Positions 1 through 7,599 of a stretch of 15,144 nt of DNA are shown piece by piece. Location: positions 1-15,144 of the forward strand of contig CALEFT010000011.1 of the NCBI GenBank assembly GCA_937876985.1, read 5' to 3'. The stretch is from an uncultured Clostridia bacterium (GTDB lineage Bacteria; Bacillota; Clostridia; Saccharofermentanales; Saccharofermentanaceae). Each line of letters opens with the position of its first letter. The stretch's first letter is position 1. The notes under the pieces were generated by a model. That model was not told where the DNA came from, ran no database searches, and worked only from the letters and a program-made list of their open reading frames with translations. The translations under genes and the position numbers were made by a program.

Positions 1-241
1 TTATCGTAGTTTTTCATGCTGGATGGTGCCGTGTTACCTTGCTAACTTGCACGAAAAGTACGATAAAAAAGCAGTTTTTAGTTTTTTATCGTAGTTTGAA
101 TGAAATAAAGCCTTGAGAAGCGCGTGTCTATCTACGATAAAAATGTGATTTTTCAATTCTTATCGTAGTTTGAGCCTTGAAGAGGGCTTCTGGCCATCGT
201 TATGACTACGATAAAAATATGATTTTGAGATTTTTATCGTA
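1..241. repeat. Left hairpin array (partial; inverted copy of the 5747-6163 array)
   Basis: Three complete 35-bp imperfect palindromes lie at 59-93, 133-167 and 207-241, and the second arm of a fourth (TTATCGTA) is at 1-8, so the array continues off the window. Each unit is two 12-bp arms (TACGATAAAAAT type) around an 11-nt loop. Starts are exactly 74 bp apart; the step from the cut-off unit is 85 bp, assuming it is also 35 bp long. Read on the minus strand, units and spacers align without gaps to the first four units of the array at 5747-6163, in the same order. Stems are identical in the three complete pairs, including a shared A-to-G change in one arm (133-167 and 5821-5855). No coding potential is evident. 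The function is unknown. Confidence 0.9.
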
Positions 242-289
242 GTCCATCTTTTTGTCAGTCTTCAATTAATCTAAGCTAGACGCTCCACT

Positions 290-322
290 CATATAAAAAT
301 CGCGATTTCAAGTATTTATATG
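290..322. repeat. Isolated AT-rich hairpin resembling the array unit
   Basis: CATATAAAAAT and TATTTATATG face each other across a 12-nt centre, giving an 8-bp perfect outer stem (CATATAAA/TTTATATG). Length, A-run/T-run layout and loop size resemble the neighbouring array unit, and it starts 83 bp after the last complete hairpin. The outer bases are CATAT instead of TACGAT. It may be a decayed unit or a coincidental AT-rich dyad. Confidence 0.4.
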
Positions 323-352
323 AAATTGACTTTATTATGACCACCAAACAGC

Positions 353-390
353 AAAAAAGAAGATGCCCCAAAGCAAATCAAGTCACTTCT
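353..390 (-). terminator. Possible terminator of the large membrane-protein gene
   Basis: Read on the minus strand, AGAAGTG (384-390) can pair with CATCTTCT (358-365) with one bulged base, followed at once by a T-run (353-358). It lies about 40 bp after the stop codon at 430. The loop is long (about 18 nt) and the stem is weak, so this is only a candidate. The rest of the 242-429 gap holds the hairpin at 290-322 and no gene. Confidence 0.4.
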
Positions 391-429
391 GAGACATCCT
401 CTCTCATATTTATGTGAACCGAAAAAGAC

Positions 430-3400
430 TTACCATTTCCAGTCGTCGAAGAACCTGGTCGTCTTCCCCCTGACAGACTCACCTTTGGTCTTCAAATATT
501 CATTCGTTGCTGCGATTGCAATGAGAATTGCACCAACAACAAGGAGATAAATCCACCACTCGATGTCGTTCAAGAAAAGATTTGTAATGTAAATCGTTAG
601 ACCTAGAAGACCAGCGGACGAGATTAAGAACCAACGCTTCTGCTTTATTACAAATGACAAAACCAAGATAGCAAGTGAGACAACGAGTACAATTATTGTA
701 TTCATAAGTGTCTGCACTGCAAGTGCGTCGAAGATTAGGACGCAGTATGCGGCAATGTAGATGAATGAGCTAATATTGTTTGCATATTTGTCGAGCTTAA
801 ATCGCTTCCAAAGAAGGTCGACGATAAGACCAAGCAACGCAATAAGCGCAACAGTGATTTTCCATGTAATCATCTCATTCGAGAAGGATAGGAATGGTCG
901 AACAGCAAGAGCGATGGCAAGTGAAATGCACGCGAGCGCTGTAAAAATCGTGTTAGTAAGCTTCTTGTGTCCAGACCTAATTATATTCGCGAAGAAAACT
1001 GCAAGTGTTAGATAAATCATGAAGTCAAAATGCTTATTTAATAGGCTGAACAACACTAAGCATGACAAAATATTCAAGTTGAAAATATCCACCTGGAACG
1101 ACGGTAGTCGATTCTTGCCAAAGAGTGTTGTATTAGAAACGAGCTTGCCTCCAAAGAAGAATCTAGACAAGAGCACGTATGTAACGACAAGCACAATTCC
1201 AAGTAACAAAGCACCGGACACGCTAAGCCTATCAACTAGCGCAATTGCGACTAGAAGGCCACAGAAAACCGCGTGTAGGTTTGTTAGCGAAGTTGCCGAC
1301 GATATCAAGACAAGTACGAACGCAATTGATGCAAAAATGTATGGTAACAAGTCGACGAACAAGTTGAATGGTTCGTCTGGCGCATACACACTAAATTCGA
1401 GCAACAGCAACGAGATAAATCCAATGATTACTGCCGCTATCTCATAAAGCACCTTTCCTACGCGTACACTTAGTCGATTTGACCTTACGAGACCAATCAC
1501 TATCGCAATTAGTGCGGAAACGATAGCGATTGCTGTGCAGAATAGTCCGCCATACTCGACGATGTTACTAGCCCTGTCGATTGACCAAACAGTAATTAGT
1601 ACGCTTCCCAAAACGGCTGCCGCGTAGGACGCGAACTTTCCTCCCTCGAAAAGCAGCCAGCCAGAAATCACAAGCAGAGTGAAGAATATTACGATCTCAA
1701 GCAAAGCGCTTGCGCCTTCGAGGTAGTGGAAATTTGTAAACAAAGCCATATTCGCTAGAAGATAGCCAGAAGAAATCCATGACATATTTACTATCATGTC
1801 CACTAGCTTGTTGTTGCAATTTGTGTTGTCGCTGATGCGGCCAATTTTGCCTTGGTACAACAACTCAACAACAAAGACGAGAGCGCCTAGAAGCGAAGTT
1901 GCGATGTAGTAGTGCAACGCACCAACAAACGGGTCTCCCCAGAAGAAAAGCGTAACGCCAGCAACCACCGCGGACACAAACGACTCGATTCGAGTACCAT
2001 ACAAAACCTTCCAAACCATGATTCCGATTAGAACAAATAAGCCTACAATTTCAAACGCGATGTGGAACGCGATGAACACATCACCCAACAAAAACACGAG
2101 TGCAGAGAGTACGACGCATACCGAGGCTAGCCAATCGGACTTCAAGTCCTTCACGAATGTGTACACAAAAATCAAGGAAATGAACGATAGCAGCAATACC
2201 AACATAGAAATGTCGATAGGCTGTTTTACGACAAGCGTGATCAAAGCGGAAACGCATATAGCGAAAAGCACTGCCGGAATTCCAAAGAGTGCTTTGTGGA
2301 TGTTTTTCGAGATGGAGTCAGAAGAAAGCTTCGCGCCAAGGAAGTAGATAGTACCTTGAATAATGCTAGCTACCATTACGAGCGAATAGAAGAGCACCTC
2401 GGACGCGCCTGGAGGAGCCATTACTAGGCCAAATAGCGAAATGAGCGCGAATGACGAGAACGTAAACTCGGCTGCCTTCGACTTGATTTGCGTGATGAAG
2501 AAGTACGCGAAGAAAAGAGCCGCTGCGAGCACGAAGTCACAGAATAGGCGCGTAGTGTATGGGATTTTTATCATGAACGTGGAAACCACTACAATGTAAA
2601 GCGCTGCCACGAGCACTGCATTGAGAACCTTGTAGAAGGTAGACTTCTTATAAGCGAGGTAGACTATGTTCTCGGCAAGCAAAATCAAGAGAGTCGCGAC
2701 CATGAGTTTTGGGTAGCTAAACTCCACAAAGTACGATGAGCCAAGGAGCTCGAGCGTGCAATATGCAAAATATGCGCGGAACGCGAAGATTCCGATGCGA
2801 ACTGCCTTGAGGCTTCCAAACATATCCGCAAGCAAGTCCTTGCAAAGTGCATATACTGCGCTGAACAAAACGCCGCTAATCGCAAACGCGAGGCACACTG
2901 GTTCCCGCGAGAATGGCGCTGTAGGAAATACGACATCCCAGACAATTCTGACTAACTGCGTAACAAATAGCAGGGTCGACATAAGCGACGCGTAAAGAGC
3001 GAGGATGCCCATGATTTTCTGGCTATAAACCTTCGAGCCGAACACGAACAGTGCTGCTACAAACGCAAACATTAGCGCGAGGACAAGCATTCTGCCTGCG
3101 CCGACAAAAGAGAACCACTTGCCGAACACCGCGAACTCTCCTACGAGAATCATCATGATGACAACGAAGCCCGTGCCCAAATAGTAGAACGAGGCCGAAG
3201 TTCCGCTAAGATTAAGTCTTCTCTTGAATACAGAGGCGAATCCGAAAAACACCGCTGCCGCGATTCCCATAATTCCAACCTTTACAATGTCTGCGACGTC
3301 CGCCCAAATTGCGGAGCAGAACACGATACCGGCAACGATGATGAACGCTGCACCGATAGCAAGCAAAATGTTAGAAGGGGTAAAGAGTTCCTTACGGCGA

Positions 3401-3795
3401 CGAGCCTTTTCGGCCTTTCTTGCACGATACTCTTCTTCTCGTTGCTTCATAGCAATTTCACGGTCAATAGCGTTTGTCTCGCTTGTTCCATCAACCGTAT
3501 TGGATGTACTTGTTGCTTCTTGGCTTTTCGCGCTAGGCGTGTTTGCTGAATCTGGCATAGTTTGCTGATTTGCCATTTGGCCCGCACGCTTGGACTTATT
3601 GAATTCGACAATCATTGGATTCGCTTCGATTTTCTCGCTAATCCTAAGCAGATGCCTCTCCTTGTCAGTGATTCGCTCGCGCCTATGAAGCTCGTTAATA
3701 AAGCGCTTATAATTCTTGTTAGAAGAGCGAAGTGAGAGGTCTATTGGCACTAACACGATAAATGCTATCAATAGAGCTACAACCAAAAGTTCCAT
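430..3795 (-). CDS. Very large polytopic membrane protein (DUF2157/DUF2339-like)
   Basis: 1121-aa protein of unknown function in the cytoplasmic membrane. Residues 3-20 form one membrane segment. Residues 22-138 are a hydrophilic, charged region with a Ser/Thr/Asn-rich stretch (about 72-108) and a basic helix likely to form a coiled coil (about 112-137). From residue 142 to near the C-terminus there is an almost unbroken series of hydrophobic helices. The first core helix, beginning LLAIGAAFIIVAGIVF, is the kind of segment that opens the bundle of DUF2157/DUF2339-type proteins; the family assignment is by general resemblance only. ATG follows GGTAAGGG on the minus strand. A candidate promoter is at 3948-3977 with a leader of roughly 145 nt. 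The gene stands alone: glnA upstream is separated from it by a strong terminator. No catalytic motif was seen. Confidence 0.85.
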   Translation of the reverse strand: MELLVVALLIAFIVLVPIDLSLRSSNKNYKRFINELHRRERITDKERHLLRISEKIEANPMIVEFNKSKRAGQMANQQTMPDSANTPSAKSQEATSTSNTVDGTSETNAIDREIAMKQREEEYRARKAEKARRRKELFTPSNILLAIGAAFIIVAGIVFCSAIWADVADIVKVGIMGIAAAVFFGFASVFKRRLNLSGTSASFYYLGTGFVVIMMILVGEFAVFGKWFSFVGAGRMLVLALMFAFVAALFVFGSKVYSQKIMGILALYASLMSTLLFVTQLVRIVWDVVFPTAPFSREPVCLAFAISGVLFSAVYALCKDLLADMFGSLKAVRIGIFAFRAYFAYCTLELLGSSYFVEFSYPKLMVATLLILLAENIVYLAYKKSTFYKVLNAVLVAALYIVVVSTFMIKIPYTTRLFCDFVLAAALFFAYFFITQIKSKAAEFTFSSFALISLFGLVMAPPGASEVLFYSLVMVASIIQGTIYFLGAKLSSDSISKNIHKALFGIPAVLFAICVSALITLVVKQPIDISMLVLLLSFISLIFVYTFVKDLKSDWLASVCVVLSALVFLLGDVFIAFHIAFEIVGLFVLIGIMVWKVLYGTRIESFVSAVVAGVTLFFWGDPFVGALHYYIATSLLGALVFVVELLYQGKIGRISDNTNCNNKLVDMIVNMSWISSGYLLANMALFTNFHYLEGASALLEIVIFFTLLVISGWLLFEGGKFASYAAAVLGSVLITVWSIDRASNIVEYGGLFCTAIAIVSALIAIVIGLVRSNRLSVRVGKVLYEIAAVIIGFISLLLLEFSVYAPDEPFNLFVDLLPYIFASIAFVLVLISSATSLTNLHAVFCGLLVAIALVDRLSVSGALLLGIVLVVTYVLLSRFFFGGKLVSNTTLFGKNRLPSFQVDIFNLNILSCLVLFSLLNKHFDFMIYLTLAVFFANIIRSGHKKLTNTIFTALACISLAIALAVRPFLSFSNEMITWKITVALIALLGLIVDLLWKRFKLDKYANNISSFIYIAAYCVLIFDALAVQTLMNTIIVLVVSLAILVLSFVIKQKRWFLISSAGLLGLTIYITNLFLNDIEWWIYLLVVGAILIAIAATNEYLKTKGESVRGKTTRFFDDWKW

Positions 3796-3796
3796 A

Positions 3797-3898
3797 TTAA
3801 TCCCTTACCTTTCTCTCGAAGCATTCTACTTCTTCGACCTGCACGGCGTTTGCCGGTGTAGCGTTTGCCTTCGCGGCGACTACCGATGCAGCATGCAC
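3797..3898 (-). CDS. Possible 33-codon leader ORF ahead of the large membrane-protein gene
   Basis: Between the candidate promoter (3948-3977) and the large membrane-protein gene there is an open frame from GTG (3896-3898) to TAA (3797-3799). It ends one base before the ATG at 3795. The predicted peptide is Ala/Val-rich (starts MHAASVVAAKANATPANA) and ends with charged residues. An in-frame TAG directly precedes the GTG, and no good ribosome site was seen. The one-base gap would suit translational coupling. It may equally be chance or the remnant of a lost gene end. Confidence 0.2.
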   Translation of the reverse strand: MHAASVVAAKANATPANAVQVEEVECFERKVRD

Positions 3899-3947
3899 CT
3901 ATGCCGAATCTAAGTCTAATGCTCAAGATTGTTCAACCCTCAAAGCC

Positions 3948-3977
3948 TTTATATCATATATATGTGATTAAGGTCAA
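3948..3977 (-). promoter_or_regulatory. Candidate sigma-70-type promoter for the large membrane-protein gene
   Basis: On the minus strand TTGACC (3972-3977) is followed after 18 bp by TATAAA (3948-3953). The spacer contains a perfect 10-bp palindrome, CATATATATG (3955-3964), which could be a regulator site. The start of transcription would fall near 3941. Confidence 0.5.
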
Positions 3978-4102
3978 ATTTCATTATTTCCTGTGTCGAG
4001 AAAGTGATATTGGAAATCGGCATTATTGAATACTGTTATTCAAACCATAGCCTCTACCAATCAAGCGACTTTACTAGTTTGTCTCATAAAAACATTCATA
4101 AC

Positions 4103-4132
4103 AAAAATAGCGGAAGCTAACCTCCGCTATTT
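4103..4132 (-). terminator. Rho-independent terminator downstream of glnA
   Basis: A perfect 10-bp stem, AAATAGCGGA (4105-4114) with TCCGCTATTT (4123-4132), closes an 8-nt loop. Read on the minus strand the stem runs into a T-rich tract (TATTTTTG). It sits about 80 bp beyond the glnA stop and isolates glnA from the next gene. T-richness on both sides may let it act in both directions. Confidence 0.85.
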
Positions 4133-4187
4133 CTCTAATATACTGTTTGTCTACTTAATCTAACAAGAACCAACAAGGATTAACAAG

Positions 4188-4205
4188 TAGCGCCACAAAG
4201 CGCTA
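4188..4205 (-). repeat. Small perfect hairpin just after the glnA stop codon
   Basis: TAGCGC and GCGCTA form a 6-bp stem around CACAAA, starting 6 bp after the glnA stop on the minus strand. There is no adjacent T-run, so it is not a classical terminator. It may stabilise the 3' end of the mRNA. Confidence 0.4.
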
Positions 4206-4211
4206 ACTGCA

Positions 4212-5636
4212 TTACAAATTAAAATACTTCGCAAACTCTGCTGGATTTGGGATCTTGCTAAGCTCAGAGCACTCTGCGCGCTTAAGCTTAATGAAGTTAC
4301 TAATGAGCTCCTCTGGGAATACTCCGCCAGCTGTAAGGAAGTCGTGATCCTTCTCGAGAGCATCAAGTGCGTCCTCTAGACGTGTTGGGAGCGAAGATAG
4401 CTTTGCCTTCTCTTCGTCAGACAAGTGGTATAGGTTCATGTCATATGGGCCCCAACCATTCTCGTGTGGGTCAATCTTGTTCTTGATGCCGTCTAGTCCA
4501 GCCATGAGAATTGCAGCATAGCATAGGTATGGGTTGCAAGTAGCATCTGGGTTACGAAGCTCAAAGCGACGGAGGTTTGGTGTTTTCGCATATGCTGGGA
4601 TACGAATTACTGCGCTTCTGTTTGAAGTCGCATAACCTACTGTTACTGGTGCCTCGAAGCCTGGAACCAAACGCTTGAAAGAATTCGTGCTTGGATTAGT
4701 AATCGCGCAAAGAGCACTAATGTGCTTCAACAAACCACCCATGAAGTAGTGTGCCTCTCGGGACAAATGTGAATATCCGTCGTCGTCAGAGAACACTGGC
4801 TGCCCGTCCTTCATGAGAAGCATGTGAACGTGCATTCCGTTTCCTGCCTCACCATATACTGGCTTTGGCATAAAAGTAGCAACCTTGCCGTACTTAAGTG
4901 CCGTGTTCTTAATAATGTACTTGATCATCATTGTAGCGTCTGCCATCTTGCTCATCTCTCCGAGCATTGGCTCAATCTCGAACTGTCCTGCAGCACCAAC
5001 CTCTGGGTGATGGTACTTAATCGGAATTCCAGCGTCTTGCATTAGGAGGCACATTTCGGAGCGGCACTCGTATGAAGTGTCGAGCGGCTTTGCGACATGG
5101 TATGCCTTCTGGTGCGGAACAATCACGCCATGTCCCTGAATATCAGAATTCCAGTATGCCTGGTCTGCATCCACGTTCACGCCAATCTGATATGGCTCTA
5201 CCTTCCAGTTTACGTCATCGAACAAATGGAACTCGAACTCTGGCAAAATAATCATCTCATCAGCGATTCCCTCGTCCTGCATGTACTTTGTCGCAGCCGC
5301 CACAATATTGCGTGGGTACTGCGCAAGCGGTCTATTCTCTGGGTAGTCAATAATCATCGCGTTTCCAGTAACAGAAAGCGTCGGAATCTCACAAAAAGGA
5401 TCCACCAGCGCCGTCTCAATGTCCGGAATAAACACCATGTCACTCTTCTCTACCACCGCATATCCATAGTTAGACGCATCAAATCCAATACCATTCTTTA
5501 TCGTATTCTCATTGAACTGACTTGCCGGAATCGTAACGTGTCTAAACTGTCCATTAATGTCGACAATCTTAAAGTCGATCATCTTTATGTCGTTGTCCTT
5601 AATTAACTGCATAAACTCTTCAATAGTAGCTGCCAT
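4212..5636 (-). CDS. glnA: Glutamine synthetase, type I (GSI)
   Basis: 474-aa cytoplasmic enzyme that makes glutamine from glutamate, ammonia and ATP; GSI acts as a dodecamer. Length fits the family (about 440-475). Visible landmarks: beta-grasp N-domain (about 15-100) with GFDASN at 51-56; metal ligands in LPEFEFHLFD (E132, E134), E212 and E220; GMHVHM with H269; the glutamate flap EAP at 328-330; substrate and phosphate arginines near R340, R345 and R361 (FELRNPDATCNPYL). NLYHL at 401-405 aligns with the NLYDLP loop whose tyrosine is adenylylated in GSI-beta enzymes, so Y403 could be a modification site. No adenylyltransferase or P-II gene is in the window. ATG is preceded by GAAGGAGAATT. 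The gene is monocistronic, with a promoter at 5684-5711 and a terminator at 4103-4132. The upstream hairpin array begins about 35 bp beyond the promoter. Confidence 0.97.
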   Translation of the reverse strand: MAATIEEFMQLIKDNDIKMIDFKIVDINGQFRHVTIPASQFNENTIKNGIGFDASNYGYAVVEKSDMVFIPDIETALVDPFCEIPTLSVTGNAMIIDYPENRPLAQYPRNIVAAATKYMQDEGIADEMIILPEFEFHLFDDVNWKVEPYQIGVNVDADQAYWNSDIQGHGVIVPHQKAYHVAKPLDTSYECRSEMCLLMQDAGIPIKYHHPEVGAAGQFEIEPMLGEMSKMADATMMIKYIIKNTALKYGKVATFMPKPVYGEAGNGMHVHMLLMKDGQPVFSDDDGYSHLSREAHYFMGGLLKHISALCAITNPSTNSFKRLVPGFEAPVTVGYATSNRSAVIRIPAYAKTPNLRRFELRNPDATCNPYLCYAAILMAGLDGIKNKIDPHENGWGPYDMNLYHLSDEEKAKLSSLPTRLEDALDALEKDHDFLTAGGVFPEELISNFIKLKRAECSELSKIPNPAEFAKYFNL

Positions 5637-5683
5637 AATTCTCCTTCGACCTCCTCGAAAAGCATAATAAATTCTTCCCTTCT

Positions 5684-5711
5684 AGCATAATTCAAACGCT
5701 CAAAAAATCAA
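5684..5711 (-). promoter_or_regulatory. Candidate glnA promoter
   Basis: On the minus strand TTGATT (5706-5711) is followed after 16 bp by TATGCT (5684-5689), which would start glnA mRNA near 5677 and leave a leader of about 40 nt. A second -35-like box, TTGACA, is at 5720-5725 without a well-placed -10. The first hairpin of the right array starts at 5747, close enough for proteins bound there to affect this promoter. Confidence 0.45.
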
Positions 5712-5746
5712 CATTTTTTTGTCAAAGAAAATGTGTATAGGCAAAA

Positions 5747-6163
5747 TACGATAAAAATCTCAAAATCACATTTTTATCGTAGTCCTACCGCTAGCTAGAA
5801 GCCCTCTTCAATGCTCAAACTACGATAAGAATTGAAAAAACGCATTTTTATCGTATAAAAACACGCTCCTTCAGAGGCTCTATTTCATTCAAACTACGAT
5901 AAAAAACTTAAAACTGCTTTTTTATCGTATTATTCGTGCAAGTTAGCAAGGTAACACGGCTCCATCCAGCATGAAAAACTACGATAAAAATCAAGAAAAT
6001 CAATTCTTATCGTAGTCAGCCTCTACAAATAGGCTCATTCTTGATAAAAACACTACGATAAAAATCAAAAAAATGAATTTTTATCGTAACTCAAGCGAAT
6101 TTACAAGCAATAAACCGCTGCTCAAACTACGATAAAAATCTCAAAAACACATTTTTATCGGTA
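5747..6163. repeat. Right hairpin array: six phased 35-bp palindromes
   Basis: Units lie at 5747-5781, 5821-5855, 5895-5929, 5980-6014, 6054-6088 and 6128-6163. The consensus is TACGATAAAAAT, an 11-nt A-rich loop, then ATTTTTATCGTA. Starts are 74, 74, 85, 74 and 74 bp apart, so four spacers are 39 nt and one is 50 nt. Three units have perfect 12-bp stems. The second and fourth have one internal mismatch each, and the last has one extra G (ATCGGTA). Flanking bases often extend the stem (CAAAC before, GTTTG or GT after). Spacers differ from one another but contain small dyads, such as GAAG/CTTC at 5798-5809 and AGCCT/AGGCT at 6018-6035. The array fills the gap between the acyltransferase stop (6178) and the glnA promoter. 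The stems are too AT-rich for standard terminators. Function unknown. Confidence 0.95.
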
Positions 6164-6177
6164 GCAAAGCATCATCA

Positions 6178-7599
6178 TCAAGTCTTTTTAGCCAAAAAAT
6201 ACATGTATTCAGTAGCAAATTGTATCTTAGTCGCATTGAAGCCTTCCTCGCGTGGGAAAAGAAAATACGTGTTATCTAAAGTAGATAGCGTGATGCATTG
6301 ACCGCGACCTCGGTAGTCGTATTCTGTGTGAACGGAGAACATCGAGGCTGGTGAGAATCGAAGCGTCCTATTAACTGTCCGTGTTACATCTGCCTTAATA
6401 TGCGATGTCGAAGATAGCGGCAAAGATGGCTCAGGATCCGCGAAGTCCGTAAATTCAAGCGAGAAACCGTTTTGGTCATGAACAAGATGTCCTACGCCGT
6501 GCGATATGAAGTTAACTGCATTTGGAAGAGCTTCAACATCGACATATGTATCAAGGCGGTAAGTTCCAGCATCAATTTCTGCATGGACTTGGGCACGTTG
6601 CCATTCGTACCAATCTGGAATGTGCGTAAAGATAGCTTTTGGGGAGCCCAAGGCGGCAAAGGAGGCATCAGAGGAATTGGAATTTCCGTTTGTAATTAGA
6701 CGTAGCTTGCCATTTGTAGAAAGCTCGTACTTTACACCGCAGGATTCGCAAAACAGCGTAGCACCAGAAGAACGCATAGTGAAATCTTGGTTGCAATGCG
6801 GACAGCGATATAGAACTTGGTGAAGGCCCACAGCGCGGAACTTGTCAGCAATCTGCATGCCAGTTTCTTCTTGGTAGCGATATTCGTCGTAGGTTAGATA
6901 TGTACTGACGCGTTCCTTGATTTGCTCAAGCGACAGCGTTTTTATCTCTTCGGCTGTGATGATTTGGGCAAGTTCAGCCTCTAGTCGAACTCCGCGGCGC
7001 TTTTTTGTGTTCCAGATTGGAGACTGAAGATAGTTGCCGTGCATTTGGATTCCAACGACTGGAACGGAGCAAGACTTGAGCATCTTGGCAACAGAGTCTG
7101 GCAGATTCGAGCTCGTTCCAACGTTTGCATATCGCGCCTCAGGGTAGATGACGAGAATGCCGTGGCGATTAAGAACGCGGCGAATGTTACGAACGAGAGC
7201 TAAGTCGTTTACGAATTTGCGCGTACCAAGGCAGCCAAACTGGCGGTAGAGCCACTCTCCAAAAGCCTCGAAGCCCTCAAGTTCGGAGACATAGTTTGCT
7301 CTATGCGGGAAAAGCGCGAGAGGCGTCACATAGAAGTCGGTCCACGAGTGATGTGTACCGAGCACGATGTATGGTGGTTTTAGGCCATCCATGTTGCGTT
7401 TTGTGATGCGCAAGTGTGTGCCTAGGGTGTTGACCCAGGCATATAACCAGAATAGTGGAGTCATGAGTAGATTTTGCTTCGGCGGCACTCGGTAGCGGTC
7501 GAATGGAACGCGGTTAAGTGGCACGAATTTGCGTGTTGTGAGCGTGCTTTTCGAGATGGTAGCGGAAGTTGTTCGGGGGTGCTTTGGAGAGGTTTTCAT
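6178..7599 (-). CDS. PlsC-like acyltransferase with zinc ribbon and C-terminal extra domain
   Basis: 473-aa protein, probably a membrane-associated acyltransferase that moves a fatty acyl chain onto a glycerolipid or related acceptor. The PlsC/LPLAT core spans about 40-230: the catalytic H-x4-D motif is H83 to D88 (HHSWTD), and IYPEARYANVGT (151-162) matches the FPEGTRS-type acceptor motif. It is then unusual: CPHC (266-269) and CESC (284-287) form a four-cysteine zinc ribbon, followed by about 180 residues of no recognised domain. Classical AGPATs are about 200-260 aa. The ATG overlaps the permease stop by one base (TAATG), with AAAGGA some 12 bp upstream, so translation is probably coupled. 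It is last in its operon and ends 14 bp from the hairpin array. The acyl acceptor cannot be told from sequence. Confidence 0.8.
   Translation of the reverse strand: MKTSPKHPRTTSATISKSTLTTRKFVPLNRVPFDRYRVPPKQNLLMTPLFWLYAWVNTLGTHLRITKRNMDGLKPPYIVLGTHHSWTDFYVTPLALFPHRANYVSELEGFEAFGEWLYRQFGCLGTRKFVNDLALVRNIRRVLNRHGILVIYPEARYANVGTSSNLPDSVAKMLKSCSVPVVGIQMHGNYLQSPIWNTKKRRGVRLEAELAQIITAEEIKTLSLEQIKERVSTYLTYDEYRYQEETGMQIADKFRAVGLHQVLYRCPHCNQDFTMRSSGATLFCESCGVKYELSTNGKLRLITNGNSNSSDASFAALGSPKAIFTHIPDWYEWQRAQVHAEIDAGTYRLDTYVDVEALPNAVNFISHGVGHLVHDQNGFSLEFTDFADPEPSLPLSSTSHIKADVTRTVNRTLRFSPASMFSVHTEYDYRGRGQCITLSTLDNTYFLFPREEGFNATKIQFATEYMYFLAKKT

Noticed and set aside
5097..5606. 169-codon plus-strand frame inside glnA
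   Set aside because: Antisense shadow of a highly conserved enzyme gene; composition has no family resemblance.
5747..6163. CRISPR array
   Set aside because: Repeat and spacer sizes are CRISPR-like, but the repeat is palindromic over its full length with a variable centre, spacers are homologous between the two arrays, spacing is helically phased, and no cas gene is nearby.
5747..6163. Series of rho-independent terminators
   Set aside because: The stems are AT-rich with only two or three G-C pairs at the base, and six copies at fixed steps are not needed for termination. The last one might still affect 3' ends of the acyltransferase transcript.
5747..6163. Integron attC sites or plasmid iterons
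   Set aside because: No integrase or replication initiator gene and no cassette ORFs between the palindromes; spacers are only 39-50 nt.
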